A DNA stretch of 41,572 bases from Gammaproteobacteria bacterium (lineage in GTDB: Bacteria > Pseudomonadota > Gammaproteobacteria > Steroidobacterales > Woeseiaceae), in contig JAHHOT010000113.1 of the NCBI GenBank assembly GCA_018677555.1, positions 1 through 41,572 of the forward strand, in the 5' to 3' direction. The notes under the pieces are model-generated. The model searched no databases. It was not told the origin of the DNA and saw only the letters and a list, made by a program, of their open reading frames with translations. The translations under genes were made by a program, and so were the position numbers. Below are positions 8,450-18,771 of this stretch, piece after piece. Position 1 is the stretch's first letter, and the number at the start of each line of letters is the position of its first letter.

Positions 8450-8899
8450 ATGACGGCAGAGGAGTTGAAACGGCGGCTCGAACCGACGCTCGCAGGCCTC
8501 GGTTACGAAATCTCGGATCTCGAGATGAAGCTCGGTGGGCGCGACGGTGTGATCCGCGTGTTCATCGACCAGCCGGACGGTGTCGACCTCGAGGACTGCG
8601 AAAAGGCGAGCCGGCACATCAGCGCGTTTCTTGACGTCGAGGATCCGCTACCGGGCCAGTACGTGCTCGAGGTGTCGTCGCCCGGACTGGACCGCAAACT
8701 GACCAAGCCGGAGCATTTTCAACGATTTACGGGCGAAGTCGTGGCCATAAAGCTGCGCTTTCCCCTGGACGGACGACGTAATTTTCGGGGCGCCCTGAAA
8801 TCGGCGGAGGGCGACAACATCGAGGTTGAAGTCGACGGCGAGGCGCATCGTCTGCCTATTGCAACAATTGAATCGGCCCGGCTGGTGCCGACGATCTGA
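8450..8899 (+). CDS. rimP: ribosome maturation factor RimP
   Basis: The 149-aa product matches RimP, which binds the 30S subunit and helps late 16S/S12-region assembly. The N-terminal alpha/beta domain contains LGYEISDLEM, RVFIDQPDGVDLEDCEKASR and YVLEVSSPGLDRKL, the family signature. The C-terminal SH3-like barrel starts near residue 95 (FPLDGRRNFRGAL). Length is normal. It is the first gene of the conserved operon, after a long structured leader, and its ribosome-binding site is weak (GAGTAGA upstream). nusA follows after 44 bp. Confidence 0.95.
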   Translation: MTAEELKRRLEPTLAGLGYEISDLEMKLGGRDGVIRVFIDQPDGVDLEDCEKASRHISAFLDVEDPLPGQYVLEVSSPGLDRKLTKPEHFQRFTGEVVAIKLRFPLDGRRNFRGALKSAEGDNIEVEVDGEAHRLPIATIESARLVPTI

Positions 8900-8943
8900 C
8901 GATTGTGGTCAGCTCGTAAATGCCGCCCAGGAGTTTAGAAGTA

Positions 8944-10473
8944 ATGAGCAAAGAGATTCTGATGGTTGTCGACGCGGTCTCGAATGAGAAAGGCGTCGAG
9001 AAGGAAATCATCTTCGAGGCCATCGAGGCCGCACTGGCGTCCGCAACGCGTCGCCGTCATGGCGACGACATTGACGTGCGGGTGGCCATCGATCGCGAAA
9101 GCGGAGACTACGACACGTTCCGCCGCTGGCTTGTTTTCGAGGACGAATCCACGGAACTCGAGTTTCCGGACCGCGAGCTGCGCATGATCGACGCCGTCGA
9201 CGTCGATCCGGCCGCGGAGCCGGGCGGCTACGTGGAAGTGCCCATGGAGTCGGTCGAATTTGGCCGTATCGCAGCACAGACGGCGAAACAGGTCATCGTG
9301 CAGAAAGTTCGCGAGGCCGAGCGCGAGCAGGTGGTCGAGGAATACAAGGATCGTGAGGGTGAGCTGTTGTCCGGGCTGGTGAAGCGAGTCGATCGCAATG
9401 GTGTTTATATCGATCTTGGCGGGAATGCCGAGGGCTTTGTATCGCGCGACCAGATGGTCCCGCGAGAGCCTGTGCGACCGCAGGACCGTATGAAGGCATT
9501 GCTGACGGAGGTGCGTTCGGAACAACGTGGTCCACAGTTGTTCATGACGCGCACATCGCCGCAGTTCCTGATCGAGTTGTTCAAGATCGAGGTGCCAGAG
9601 GTGGGCCAGGGGCTCATCGACATTTTGGGCGCGGCACGCGATCCTGGGTTGCGTGCCAAGATTGCCGTAAAAAGCAACGACGCAAGGATTGATCCGGTCG
9701 GTGCCTGCGTAGGCATGCGTGGCTCGCGCGTGCAGGCCGTGTCGAACGAACTGGCCGGTGAGCGGGTCGATATCATCCTGTGGGACGAGAACGCGGCACA
9801 GTTTGTGGTGAACGCCATGTCGCCTGCCGAGGTCGTATCCATCGTCGTGGACGAAGATTCTCACAGCATGGATATCGCCGTGGACGAGGACAAGTTGTCG
9901 CAGGCGATCGGCCGCGGCGGGCAGAACATTCGGCTGGCCAGCGAGCTGACCGGTTGGGAGCTCAACGTCATGACTGAAACGGATGCCGAGCAGAAAAGCG
10001 AAGCCGAGATGCGCGAGTTGCTCGAGCTGTTTACGAAGCAACTCGACGTCGACGAGGAGGTCGCACTGATCCTGGTGCAGGAAGGCTTTTCTACAATAGA
10101 AGAGGTGGCCTACGTACCGACGTCCGAGCTTGTCGAAATCGAGGAGTTTGACGAGGACATCGTCAACGAATTGCGCAACCGCGCACGCGACGTGCTGCTC
10201 ACGCAGGCGATCGTGCAGGAAGAGAAGATCGACGAGGCGGAGCCGGCGGACGATCTGCTTAACCTGGAAGGGATGGATAAGGGCCTGGCCTACAAGCTCG
10301 CGAGCGAGGGCATCGTGACGCGGGAAGATCTCGGGGACCTGGCCACCGATGAGCTGCTGGAGATTAACGACATGGACGCCGAGGAAGCGGCCGATCTCAT
10401 CATGAAGGCGCGCGCGCACATGTTCGAGGGAGAGCAGACAGATTCGGCCGAGCCAGCAGAGCAACAGGCCTGA
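8944..10473 (+). CDS. nusA: transcription termination/antitermination factor NusA
   Basis: This 509-aa NusA binds RNA polymerase and nascent RNA to control pausing, termination and antitermination. Domain order: N-terminal RNAP-binding domain (about 1-130, starting MSKEILMVVDAVSNEKGV), S1 domain (about 135-200, GLVKRVDRNGVYIDLG), two KH domains (about 230-345, with GMRGSRVQ and AIGRGGQNIRLA), and two C-terminal acidic repeats (about 365-495) as in gammaproteobacteria. ATG 8944 was chosen over ATG 8920 because CAGGAG lies about ten bases upstream and the N-terminus then matches the family. It is followed by infB after 24 bp. Confidence 0.97.
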   Translation: MSKEILMVVDAVSNEKGVEKEIIFEAIEAALASATRRRHGDDIDVRVAIDRESGDYDTFRRWLVFEDESTELEFPDRELRMIDAVDVDPAAEPGGYVEVPMESVEFGRIAAQTAKQVIVQKVREAEREQVVEEYKDREGELLSGLVKRVDRNGVYIDLGGNAEGFVSRDQMVPREPVRPQDRMKALLTEVRSEQRGPQLFMTRTSPQFLIELFKIEVPEVGQGLIDILGAARDPGLRAKIAVKSNDARIDPVGACVGMRGSRVQAVSNELAGERVDIILWDENAAQFVVNAMSPAEVVSIVVDEDSHSMDIAVDEDKLSQAIGRGGQNIRLASELTGWELNVMTETDAEQKSEAEMRELLELFTKQLDVDEEVALILVQEGFSTIEEVAYVPTSELVEIEEFDEDIVNELRNRARDVLLTQAIVQEEKIDEAEPADDLLNLEGMDKGLAYKLASEGIVTREDLGDLATDELLEINDMDAEEAADLIMKARAHMFEGEQTDSAEPAEQQA

Positions 10474-10497
10474 TCAACGGAATTCTGGAGTTAGACA

Positions 10498-13017
10498 ATG
10501 GCGGACGTCACGGTCGCACAATTTGCCGATGTACTGAAAGTGCCGGTCGAGAAGCTGATTACGCAGCTCGACGAGGCTGGCATCAAGGTTAAAGGTTCGG
10601 AAGACACGATCAGCGAGGATGCGAAGCTCGAGCTGCTGACGCACTTGCGACGCAGCCACGGGCAGACGGACACGTCTGCAACCGCTGCCGCGCCGCGCCG
10701 CATCACGCTGAAGCGCAAATCGCAGTCGGAACTCAGGCTGTCGGGCGCCCAGGGCCGTTCGCGCACGGTCAACGTCGAGGTGCGCAGAAAGCGGACCTAT
10801 ATCAAGCGCGACGTGCTCGAGGAGCAGGCTCAGAAAGAACAGGAAGCGCTGGACGCCAAGCGCCGCGAGGAACAGGAGCGAATCGACGCCGAGAAACGCG
10901 AGGAGGAGCGGCTTCAGGCCGAGAAGGAAGAGGCCGTACTTCGCGCGCAGGAAGAAGAGCGCCGCGCAGACGAAGCCAAGCAGCAGGCTGAAGCGGAAGC
11001 TCGCGATGCGGCCGAAAAGGCGGCAGCAGCGGCAGCCGAAGAAAAGGCGCGGCAGGAGAAAGCCGAGCAAGATGCCAGAGACCGGCGCAGCAAGGAAAAG
11101 AAGAAAGGCAAGCCGGCCGAAACGACGCGCTATGGCAGAAAGGAGCTGCATGTTGCTGGCGACAAGAGCGGTCGACGCAAACGTAAGACGCCGATTCGCC
11201 GGCGGCCGGTTTCGATCAGCACCGACGGGCAGCATGGATTCGAGAAACCTACGGCACCCGTCATACGCGAAGTCGAGATTCCGGAAAGCATTGCCGTTTC
11301 GGAACTCGCGCAAAAGATGGCGGTCAAGGGCAACGAGGTCGTCAAGGTGCTGTTCAATATGGGCGCCATGGTCACCATTAACCAGGTGATCGACCAGGAC
11401 ACTGCAATCCTCGTTGTTGAGGAGCTTGGCCACTCCGCCAGGCCGGTCAGTGGCACCGACGTTGACGAGGATCTGCTCGCTGACGAGGTGCTCACGGGCG
11501 AGGAAGTGTCGCGGGCCCCGGTCGTCACGATCATGGGTCACGTCGACCACGGCAAAACGTCCCTGCTGGACTACATCCGGCGGACCAAGGTAGCGGCGGG
11601 CGAAGCGGGCGGTATCACGCAGCACATCGGCGCTTACGCGGTCAAGACTGACAAGGGCAAGATCACTTTCCTTGATACGCCGGGACACGCGGCGTTCACT
11701 GCGATGCGCGCACGTGGAGCACAGGCAACCGACATTGTCATTCTTGTCGTGGCTGCGGACGATGGAGTCAAGCCACAGACGATCGAGGCCATTCAGCATG
11801 CCAAAGCCGCCTCCGTGCCAATCGTTGTCGCAGTTAACAAGATCGACAAGGAAAACGCCGATATCGAGCGGGTCCGCACCGAGCTGTCACAGCACGAAGT
11901 GATTTCCGAAGACTGGGGCGGCGAGCACTTGTTTGTAAATGTCTCGGCACAAACCGGCGAGGGCATCGACGAGTTGCTCGACGCGATCCTGCTGCAGGCC
12001 GAGGTCATGGACCTATCCGCAATTGCCAATGGGGCGGCACAGGGTATCGTTATCGAATCCAGCCTGGAAAAAGGCCGCGGCGCGGTGGCCACGCTACTCG
12101 TGCAGGCAGGGACGCTCAAACAGGGCGATATGATTATCGCCGGCGAAGAATACGGACGTATCCGGAACATGTTCGATGAGTCGCAGAATTCCATCAAGGA
12201 AGCGGGACCGTCGACGCCGGCAGTAGTGCTTGGACTTTCGAAGACCCCCAGCGCGGGTGACGATTTCCTCGTTGTCAGCAACGAACGCAAGGCGCGTGAG
12301 GTTGCAGAATTCCGCCAGGCCAAATCGCGTGAGTCCAAACTGGCCCAGCAGCAGGCATCGAAGCTCGAAGACGTATTCAGCCAGATGAAAGAGGCCGAAG
12401 GTGCCGTCGTGCCGGTGCTCATCAAGTCAGATGTCCATGGTAGCACCGAGGCTCTGCGCGATGCGCTGACCAAGATGTCGACGGACGAGGTGAAAGTTAA
12501 GGTAATCGCCTCCGGCGTCGGTGGGATCACGGAATCGGATGCAACGCTTGCAGCGGCCTCGAACGCCGTGATTATTGGCTTCAACGTGCGCGCGGACAGT
12601 GCGGCACGCAACGCCATCAAGGAGTCGGGCGTCGATATTCGCTACTACAGCATCATCTACGACGCGATCGACGATGTGAAGGCGGCGCTTGGTGGCCTGC
12701 TTGCACCGGAAATTCGCGAGAACATCGTTGGCCTTGCCGAGGTCAAGGAAGTCTTCAAATCGCCGAAACTGGGCGATATCGCCGGCTGCATGGTGATGGA
12801 GGGCTTCGTCAAACGTGCCAATCCGATCAGGGTGCTGCGCGACAATGTCGTCATATACGAGGGTGAGCTCGAGTCGCTGCGGCGATTCAAGGACGACGTC
12901 AACGAAGTTCGCTCCGGCACCGAGTGCGGCATCGGCGTAAAGAACTACAATGACGTCAAGGTAGGCGACCAGATCGAATGCTACGAGCGCGTCGAAGTTG
13001 CGCGAACGCTGGATTGA
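10498..13017 (+). CDS. infB: translation initiation factor IF-2
   Basis: The 839-aa IF-2 is the GTPase that places fMet-tRNA on the 30S subunit and promotes subunit joining. The N-terminus has an IF2 assembly domain (1 to about 50), a long Glu/Ala/Lys/Arg coiled-coil linker (about 95-205) and a second IF2_N module (about 260-310). The G domain begins with GHVDHGKT (347-354), then DTPGHAAF and NKID, followed by domains II, III and the fMet-binding C2 domain ending RVEVARTLD. The ribosome-binding site is GGAG just before ATG 10498. rbfA starts 22 bp downstream. Confidence 0.97.
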   Translation: MADVTVAQFADVLKVPVEKLITQLDEAGIKVKGSEDTISEDAKLELLTHLRRSHGQTDTSATAAAPRRITLKRKSQSELRLSGAQGRSRTVNVEVRRKRTYIKRDVLEEQAQKEQEALDAKRREEQERIDAEKREEERLQAEKEEAVLRAQEEERRADEAKQQAEAEARDAAEKAAAAAAEEKARQEKAEQDARDRRSKEKKKGKPAETTRYGRKELHVAGDKSGRRKRKTPIRRRPVSISTDGQHGFEKPTAPVIREVEIPESIAVSELAQKMAVKGNEVVKVLFNMGAMVTINQVIDQDTAILVVEELGHSARPVSGTDVDEDLLADEVLTGEEVSRAPVVTIMGHVDHGKTSLLDYIRRTKVAAGEAGGITQHIGAYAVKTDKGKITFLDTPGHAAFTAMRARGAQATDIVILVVAADDGVKPQTIEAIQHAKAASVPIVVAVNKIDKENADIERVRTELSQHEVISEDWGGEHLFVNVSAQTGEGIDELLDAILLQAEVMDLSAIANGAAQGIVIESSLEKGRGAVATLLVQAGTLKQGDMIIAGEEYGRIRNMFDESQNSIKEAGPSTPAVVLGLSKTPSAGDDFLVVSNERKAREVAEFRQAKSRESKLAQQQASKLEDVFSQMKEAEGAVVPVLIKSDVHGSTEALRDALTKMSTDEVKVKVIASGVGGITESDATLAAASNAVIIGFNVRADSAARNAIKESGVDIRYYSIIYDAIDDVKAALGGLLAPEIRENIVGLAEVKEVFKSPKLGDIAGCMVMEGFVKRANPIRVLRDNVVIYEGELESLRRFKDDVNEVRSGTECGIGVKNYNDVKVGDQIECYERVEVARTLD

Positions 13018-13039
13018 TGCGCGGATTACGGAACCGACC

Positions 13040-13402
13040 ATGCCACGCGAATTTTCCCGCCATCAACGCCTTGGGGCGCAAATACAGCGCACCTTAAGTG
13101 AACTGCTGCGTTACGAGGTCAAGGACCCGAGTCTGGCCGATGTCACGCTGACGAGCGTCGATCTGACGCGTGACCTCAGCGTGGCCAAGGTGTTTTTCAG
13201 CCTGCTGGACCCTTCGGGTGACCCGAAGCCCGTTTTGCAGGGGCTGAATCGGGCGTCCGGATTTCTCCGCGGCAATCTCGGCAAGGCGCTCAAGGTTCGC
13301 CATGTGCCGGAACTGCGTTTCCTGCACGATGACAGTATCGAACATGGCGCTGAGATTAGCCGGCTGATAAACGACGCTACACGCGCCGACGACAGTCGCT
13401 GA
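13040..13402 (+). CDS. rbfA: 30S ribosome-binding factor RbfA
   Basis: This 120-aa RbfA binds the 30S subunit near the 16S 5' helix during maturation and cold adaptation. The KH-like fold is seen in RHQRLGAQIQRTLSELL, DPSLADVTLTSVDL, DLSVAKVFFSLL and the ending LRFLHDDSIEHG. ATG 13040 gives the usual N-terminus MPREFSRHQR. The longer frame from 12998 overlaps infB and adds non-conserved residues. truB follows after 6 bp, so coupling is likely. Confidence 0.95.
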   Translation: MPREFSRHQRLGAQIQRTLSELLRYEVKDPSLADVTLTSVDLTRDLSVAKVFFSLLDPSGDPKPVLQGLNRASGFLRGNLGKALKVRHVPELRFLHDDSIEHGAEISRLINDATRADDSR

Positions 13403-13408
13403 ACGCAA

Positions 13409-14347
13409 GTGAACGAGCAGCAATCCAAACGCGCAGTAGTTGCGCCCGTGAACGGACTGTTCCTGTTGAACAAGCCGGCCGGGCTCACGTCCAACCAGGC
13501 GCTGCAGCGAGTGAAGCGACTCATCAGGGCGAAGAAGGCCGGTCATACGGGCAGCCTTGATCCCGCGGCGACCGGCATGCTGCCACTTTGTTTCGGGGAG
13601 GCGACGAAAGTCTGTGCGTATCTCCTCGACGCGGATAAAAGCTACCGGGTTGGAGCACGCCTGGGCGAGGCCACCGACACGGGTGATGCGGACGGCCAAG
13701 TCATCGAAACCGCCGACGTGCCTGATCTCGACGCCGATGAATGGCGTCGCATCAGTGGCGCATTCGTTGGACAAATTGAGCAGATTCCGCCGATGTATTC
13801 GGCGCTGAAAAAAGACGGCAAACGGCTCTATGAACTGGCACGCAAGGGTGAGGTGGTCGAGCGCAAGCCACGCAAGATCCACATCCATGCCATCGACGTG
13901 GTCGAGGCAAGGGGTAAGCGCCTCCTGTTGAACGTGCGCTGCTCGAAAGGAACCTACATCCGGACTCTGGTCGAGGATCTCGCCAAGGCAGCGGGAACGG
14001 TAGCGCACACGGCGAGCCTGCACCGGGAGACGGTCGGCGACCTCGATCCTGACGGCATGCTCGATTTGCGCGGCGCCGAGGAGATTGCGGAGAGCGGAAT
14101 CGACGCATTGCGCTCACGCCTGATTCCGGCGGATGCGGCCTTGTCCGGCTGGCCGTCGATAGCGCTGACTGCTGCGGATGTCAGCCGCTTTTGCGGTGGC
14201 CAGGCGGTTAATGCTGAGTTGCCGCCCGGCCAGGAGCCAGGCCGGCTGCTGCGGGTTTATGGGCCAGATGACCGATTTCTCGGCATCGGCGAGGGTCTGG
14301 CCGGCAGCCTGGTGGCGCCCAGGCGAATTTTCCGGTTGGGCGAATGA
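13409..14347 (+). CDS. truB: tRNA pseudouridine(55) synthase TruB
   Basis: This 312-aa enzyme makes pseudouridine 55 in the T-loop of tRNAs. GLFLLNKPAGLTS is followed by the catalytic motif GHTGSLDPAATGMLP with nucleophile D51. Further motifs are YRVGARLGEATDTGDADG, QIPPMYSALKKDGKRLYELAR and CSKGTYIRTLVEDLA, and a C-terminal PUA-like region starts near 250. It starts at GTG 13409 with GAACGCAAG upstream. It is the usual third partner after infB and rbfA. Confidence 0.96.
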   Translation: MNEQQSKRAVVAPVNGLFLLNKPAGLTSNQALQRVKRLIRAKKAGHTGSLDPAATGMLPLCFGEATKVCAYLLDADKSYRVGARLGEATDTGDADGQVIETADVPDLDADEWRRISGAFVGQIEQIPPMYSALKKDGKRLYELARKGEVVERKPRKIHIHAIDVVEARGKRLLLNVRCSKGTYIRTLVEDLAKAAGTVAHTASLHRETVGDLDPDGMLDLRGAEEIAESGIDALRSRLIPADAALSGWPSIALTAADVSRFCGGQAVNAELPPGQEPGRLLRVYGPDDRFLGIGEGLAGSLVAPRRIFRLGE

Positions 14348-14413
14348 GCAGGCGGGGTGCCGGATACGCCGGTCGGCTGCAAAATAGGCGTAATAATTCG
14401 GTCATTTAGGGTG

Positions 14414-14440
14414 TTACTGGGCATTTCGAGACGCTAGAAT
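14414..14440 (+). promoter_or_regulatory. possible rpsO promoter
   Basis: TAGAAT (14435-14440) lies in the 148-bp truB-rpsO gap, with a poor TTACTG -35 at 14414-14419 (15-bp spacer). An internal promoter before rpsO is known in other gammaproteobacteria, but this match is only moderate. Confidence 0.35.
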
Positions 14441-14495
14441 AGCGCGCTGCGAAAAGGGCCCGAAAGATACAGAGAACGATTGGAGTTTCTTAAAG

Positions 14496-14765
14496 ATGTC
14501 ACTATCAAGTGAAAACAAGACGAGCATCATATCTGAGTATGCTCGCGGCGAGTCGGACACCGGCTCCCCGGAAGTGCAGGTGGCGTTGCTGTCCGCACGA
14601 ATCTCGGAGCTCACCGCTCATTTCGGAGAGCACAAAAAAGATCACCATTCCCGGCAGGGTCTTCTGAAGATGGTCAACAAGCGGCGCAAGCTGCTGGATT
14701 ATCTGAAGTCTAAAGACCAGGACCGGTACCGCGAGCTGATTTCCCGGCTCGGCCTTCGCCGCTAA
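14496..14765 (+). CDS. rpsO: 30S ribosomal protein S15
   Basis: This 89-aa S15 is a primary 16S rRNA-binding protein of the small subunit. The four-helix family sequence is clear: [20 protein letters not shown], then [20 protein letters not shown] and a basic end, LISRLGLRR. Length is exact. The ribosome-binding site TTGGAG is at 14482-14487. pnp follows 93 bp downstream; the rpsO-pnp pair is conserved and in E. coli is controlled by S15 and by RNase III/PNPase, but the elements here are not obvious beyond a weak CCC/GGG hairpin at 14799. Confidence 0.98.
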   Translation: MSLSSENKTSIISEYARGESDTGSPEVQVALLSARISELTAHFGEHKKDHHSRQGLLKMVNKRRKLLDYLKSKDQDRYRELISRLGLRR

Positions 14766-14858
14766 CTCGGCCCCCGGCAATGAGATAGAAAAACCGTCGA
14801 CCCTGAAACGGGTTCGCACCTGTCTCCTTATGCCTCACTCAAATACACAGAGACGAAT

Positions 14859-16946
14859 GTGAAATCGATAACGAAGACGTTCCAGTATGGGGAACACGAA
14901 GTAAAAATTGAGACGGGCGCTATCGCCCGTCAGGCCGACGGTGCCGTCATCGTCACCATGGCTGAAACGGCGGTGCTGGTTACTGCCGTTGGCCGCAAAT
15001 ATGCCGATCCGGGACGAGACTTCTTTCCGCTGACGGTCAACTACCAGGAAAAGACCTACGCCGCCGGCAAGATTCCAGGCGGCTTCTTCAAGCGGGAGGG
15101 GCGACCCAGCGAGAAAGAGACGCTTATTTGTCGTCTCATCGACCGCCCGGTACGGCCACTCTTTCCCAAGGGGTTCACCAATGAAGTGCAGGTCATTGCC
15201 ACGGTAATGTCCATGAATCCGGAAGTTGACGCCGATATTCCGGCAATGATTGGCGCTTCCGCGGCGCTGTCGCTCTCTGGCATGCCATTTGCGGGACCGA
15301 TCGGCGCAGCAAAAGTCGGCTACAAGGATGGTAATTACATTCTCAATCCGACCGCTTCGCAAATCGAGACCTCGGAGCTGGAACTGATCGTTGCCGGCAC
15401 AGAGCAGGCAGTGCTGATGGTTGAATCCGAAGCGGACAGGCTCTCGGAAGAGGTCATGCTCGGTGCGGTTGTTTTCGGCCACGAACAGATGCAGTCAGCC
15501 ATTAAGGCAATCAACGAGCTTACCGCCGAGGCAGGCAAGGAACAGTGGACGTGGGAAGCGCCGCCGGTCGACGAAGACCTCGACAGCGCGGTTGCTGCTG
15601 CCGCAGAAAGTGGCATGACGGCCGCGTATCAGGTCACGGACAAGCAGGACCGGCAGGGCGCGGTTGCGGAGGTGAAGAACGCAACGCTGGATTCGCTGGC
15701 AGGCGGCGATGACGCGCGCTGGTCAGAAGAAGAGGTACGCGGCGCGTTGTCGAAACTCGAAAAGACGGTGGTCCGTGGTCGCGTTCTTGCCGGCGAGCCG
15801 CGCATTGACGGTCGTGACCACAAGACGGTGCGCCCGATTGACGTTGACGTAGGCATATTACCCCGTACGCACGGTTCCGCTGTGTTCACGCGCGGTGAGA
15901 CACAAGCCATCGTCGTTACGACGCTTGGCACCGGGCGTGACGCGCAAATCATCGATGCTATCGAAGGTGAGCGCAAAGAGCCGTTCATGTTCCATTACAA
16001 TTTCCCGCCGTACTGCGTCGGGGAAACCGGATTCGTCGGTTCGCCAAAGCGCCGGGAGATTGGCCATGGCAAGCTGGCACGCCGGGGCATCCAGGCCGTT
16101 ATGCCGGACATGGATGAATTCCCGTACGTCATCCGCGTCGTATCCGAGATCACCGAATCCAACGGCTCCAGCTCGATGGCGTCAGTTTGTGGATCCAGCC
16201 TGTCGCTGATGGATGCGGGCGTTCCGGTGAAAGCCCCTGTTGCCGGCGTGGCAATGGGTTTGGTCAAGGACGGTGACAAGCACGCTGTGCTAACCGACAT
16301 CCTGGGTGATGAAGACCACCTGGGGGACATGGACTTCAAGGTCGCCGGTACCGACGACGGTATCACCGCGCTGCAAATGGATATCAAGATCCAGGGAATC
16401 ACCAAGGAAATCATGAGCGAAGCGCTCGGCCAGGCGAAAGACGCCCGCCTGCATATCCTTGGTGAAATGGCCAGGGTTATCTCGACGCCGCGCGACAAGA
16501 TGTCGGAATGGGCTCCCACCATCATGACCTTCAAGATCGATCCGGAGAAAATTCGCGACGTTATTGGCAAGGGTGGTGCCGTTATCCGTGCAATGACCGA
16601 GGAGACCGGTGCCACGATCGATATCGACAACGACGGTACGGTGAAGGTCGCGTCCGTCGATGGCGCTTCCGGAATGGAGGCAGTCCGTCGGATTGAACTG
16701 ATCACTGCGGATGTCGAAGTGGGCCGCATATACGACGGTAAGGTTGCACGCCTGATGGACTTCGGTGCTTTTGTGACCATACTTCCCGGCAAAGACGGGC
16801 TCGTGCACATTTCACAGATCTCGAACGAACGCGTAGAGAAAGTAAGCGACAAGCTCAAGGAAGGTGACGAGGTCAAGGTCAAAGTTCTCGAAGTCGACCG
16901 GCAGGGTCGGGTCCGGCTGAGCATGAAGGAAGTAGACGCCGCCTGA
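14859..16946 (+). CDS. pnp: polyribonucleotide nucleotidyltransferase (PNPase)
   Basis: The 695-aa 3'-to-5' phosphorolytic exoribonuclease is a trimer and part of the degradosome. Two RNase PH cores are present (about 1-215 with [20 protein letters not shown], and about 310-545 with [14 protein letters not shown]). They are followed by a KH domain ([13 protein letters not shown], about 567) and a C-terminal S1 domain ([13 protein letters not shown], about 628). The start is GTG 14859; the adjacent ATG at 14857 is out of frame. It is last in the operon and ends just before a strong terminator. Confidence 0.97.
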   Translation: MKSITKTFQYGEHEVKIETGAIARQADGAVIVTMAETAVLVTAVGRKYADPGRDFFPLTVNYQEKTYAAGKIPGGFFKREGRPSEKETLICRLIDRPVRPLFPKGFTNEVQVIATVMSMNPEVDADIPAMIGASAALSLSGMPFAGPIGAAKVGYKDGNYILNPTASQIETSELELIVAGTEQAVLMVESEADRLSEEVMLGAVVFGHEQMQSAIKAINELTAEAGKEQWTWEAPPVDEDLDSAVAAAAESGMTAAYQVTDKQDRQGAVAEVKNATLDSLAGGDDARWSEEEVRGALSKLEKTVVRGRVLAGEPRIDGRDHKTVRPIDVDVGILPRTHGSAVFTRGETQAIVVTTLGTGRDAQIIDAIEGERKEPFMFHYNFPPYCVGETGFVGSPKRREIGHGKLARRGIQAVMPDMDEFPYVIRVVSEITESNGSSSMASVCGSSLSLMDAGVPVKAPVAGVAMGLVKDGDKHAVLTDILGDEDHLGDMDFKVAGTDDGITALQMDIKIQGITKEIMSEALGQAKDARLHILGEMARVISTPRDKMSEWAPTIMTFKIDPEKIRDVIGKGGAVIRAMTEETGATIDIDNDGTVKVASVDGASGMEAVRRIELITADVEVGRIYDGKVARLMDFGAFVTILPGKDGLVHISQISNERVEKVSDKLKEGDEVKVKVLEVDRQGRVRLSMKEVDAA

Positions 16947-16974
16947 TAACAGCACTCCCCGAAAGGGTAAACGG

Positions 16975-17014
16975 AAAGGCCGAACTGCATTGTCTTGCAT
17001 TCGGCCTTTTTTTT
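16975..17014 (+). terminator. rho-independent terminator after pnp
   Basis: AAAGGCCGAA pairs with TTCGGCCTTT and an inner TGCA/TGCA extends the stem with one bulged C. Eight or more T follow to 17014. It ends the rimP-pnp cluster, only 12 bp before the next start codon. Confidence 0.85.
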
Positions 17015-17026
17015 GATGGAGACGTC

Positions 17027-17893
17027 ATGAGCGATACATCGGACTCAGTACAGAAGCAACGCCGTCAATTGATGACCTTTCTTGCTGCCGCTGGTGCAAG
17101 TCCGCTCATTGCGTCGGGTTGTACTCGAACCGGGGACAAGCTCGAGCAGGAGCGGAAGAGTAACGCTCTGTTATGGGCTGTCGCCTGGAAGCAGACAGCT
17201 GCGGAGTATCGTGCACTGTGTTACCAGGCATACAATCTGGCGCGCCTGCGGCTCGACCTGGCTTTGGCCAGGCGCAGCGGCAATGGCAAGCCGCTTGCCG
17301 TCATTACCGATATGGATGACACGATATTGCATGCGGACAGCTATTGGGGACACCTCATCGAGATCGGCAGGGAATTTTTCGACGACGCGATCTGGGACCA
17401 GTGGCTACCGAAAAATCTGCATACGCTTGTTCCCGGTGCACTCGAATTTTTTGACTACTGTGCCGAAAATGCCGTCGAGGTTTTCTACGTAACGAGCCGC
17501 AACCAGGGAGACCGGACCTACGAGTACGCCCTCGCACAACTGCGGGAATCAGGCTTCCCGTACGCGGATGAAAGTCACCTGACCGTATATCGCGACAGCT
17601 CGGACAAGTCGCCGGCCCGTGAGGCGATCGGGCAAACGCACGACATCGTGTTGCTGCTTGGGGATAATCTCAACGATTACAAACGCGACTATTATGTCAA
17701 CGGTGTGGATGAGCGTGCCGCGGTAATGGAGCGTGACCGCGCGGATTTTGGTGACATATTCATACTATTACCCAATCCGACAGACGGTCACTGGGTGCGT
17801 GCGATATTTGGCGAATCCGAACCAGTACCGTCAAATGCTGCCTATAAAGCGCTTTTCGCTGCCGCCACTCGCCGCGCGTGGGACGGCAACTAG
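17027..17893 (+). CDS. 5'-nucleotidase, lipoprotein e(P4)-like HAD acid phosphatase
   Basis: The 288-aa protein has a signal of mixed type: an N-terminal QRRQLMTFL resembling a twin-arginine motif, then a hydrophobic stretch and a lipobox-like IASGC, which fits an exported lipoprotein. The HAD class C phosphatase motifs are DMDDT (D95-T99, nucleophile D95), VFYVTSRNQG, then DKSPAR and LLLGDNLNDY. In Haemophilus, e(P4) dephosphorylates NMN and other nucleotides at the outer membrane; the same role is likely but the substrate is inferred. It has no obvious operon partner. Confidence 0.85.
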   Translation: MSDTSDSVQKQRRQLMTFLAAAGASPLIASGCTRTGDKLEQERKSNALLWAVAWKQTAAEYRALCYQAYNLARLRLDLALARRSGNGKPLAVITDMDDTILHADSYWGHLIEIGREFFDDAIWDQWLPKNLHTLVPGALEFFDYCAENAVEVFYVTSRNQGDRTYEYALAQLRESGFPYADESHLTVYRDSSDKSPAREAIGQTHDIVLLLGDNLNDYKRDYYVNGVDERAAVMERDRADFGDIFILLPNPTDGHWVRAIFGESEPVPSNAAYKALFAAATRRAWDGN

Positions 17894-17912
17894 CAGAAAA
17901 CATTTTGTCCAA

Positions 17913-17941
17913 TTGGTCTGATAGGCAAATTCACCTAGACT
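17913..17941 (+). promoter_or_regulatory. predicted promoter of the orphan parA gene
   Basis: TTGGTC (17913-17918) and TAGACT (17936-17941) have a 17-bp spacer. Transcription would start near 17948, after the GTG at 17944, which supports ATG 18001 as the true start. The leader contains a small GGGG/CCCC hairpin. Confidence 0.5.
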
Positions 17942-18000
17942 GAGTGCTCAAGGGGACCAGGAAGCCCCATAACAAAAATAACAGGATAATAATAAGAGCG

Positions 18001-18753
18001 ATGTTTATTTCGCCGAATCGAAACGATCTTCAGAGGATCGTGGTGCTCAATCCAAAAGGTGGTTGCGGAAAGACCACACTTACGACCAACCTCGCCAGCT
18101 ACTTTGCGCTGCGCGGGCCGATGCCGACAATAATGGATTGTGACCCACAGGGGGGCAGCATGCGTTGGTTGGAGAAGCGCCACCCCAATCGGCCGCCGAT
18201 CCATGGAATTGCAGCCTACAAAAAAACCATGTCTGCAACGCGTAGCTGGCAGCAACGCATTCCGATGGAGTCCAATCGACTGCTGGTTGATACGCCGGCA
18301 GCGTTGAGCAATCCCGACATTCACGAGTTGATTTACGACGCGACGAATGTGCTTATCCCGGTGATGCCATCCCCGATCGACATTCGCTATGCGGCGCGGT
18401 TTATTGCCGACCTGCTATTGGTATCGCAACTTGACCGTCGCGAGTGTCATGTTGGCATCGTTGCGAGCCGCACGCGTCAAAACACGCGTAGCCTTCGCCA
18501 ACTGATGCGATTCGTGAACAGCTTGCGTATTCCTGTTCTCACAATACTGCGCGATAGCCAGAATTACGTGCATGCGGCGGGGCAGGGGATCGGCATCTAC
18601 GAGATGCCGCACCACAAGGTCAAGCGGGACATCGAAGACCTGGCACGTGTCGTGAGCTGGCTCAACCGGTGGGAAGTGCAGCAACCGCAGTCAGAGGCAA
18701 CAGCCGAAACTGGCACGTTTGTCCGGCCACCGCATCGCCCGATGCAGTTCTGA
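18001..18753 (+). CDS. orphan ParA/MinD-family ATPase
   Basis: This 250-aa protein has the deviant Walker A KGGCGKTT (19-26) with the signature Lys, the A' motif DCDPQGG and a Walker B-like LLVDTPAAL. ParA-type ATPases position DNA, chemoreceptors or other cargo by dimerising on the nucleoid or membrane. No parB, parS-like cluster or polar-cargo gene is nearby, so this is an orphan with unknown cargo. The C-terminal tail (about 225-250) is polar and Pro/Gln-rich. The GTG at 17944 would add 19 basic residues but precedes the predicted transcription start. Confidence 0.85.
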   Translation: MFISPNRNDLQRIVVLNPKGGCGKTTLTTNLASYFALRGPMPTIMDCDPQGGSMRWLEKRHPNRPPIHGIAAYKKTMSATRSWQQRIPMESNRLLVDTPAALSNPDIHELIYDATNVLIPVMPSPIDIRYAARFIADLLLVSQLDRRECHVGIVASRTRQNTRSLRQLMRFVNSLRIPVLTILRDSQNYVHAAGQGIGIYEMPHHKVKRDIEDLARVVSWLNRWEVQQPQSEATAETGTFVRPPHRPMQF

Positions 18754-18771
18754 TCAACCCGTGGCAACCGA

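Noticed and set aside
8935-10464. 509-codon open frame antisense to nusA
   Set aside because: Composition-driven shadow of a GC-rich gene; no ribosome-binding site, and the sense frame is an obvious NusA.
10474-11799. 441-codon open frame antisense to infB
   Set aside because: Shadow of the infB coding strand; the translation is low-complexity and matches no family.
14766-14858. Terminator or RNase III site between rpsO and pnp, as in E. coli
   Set aside because: Only weak short stems without a T run; not supportable from sequence alone.
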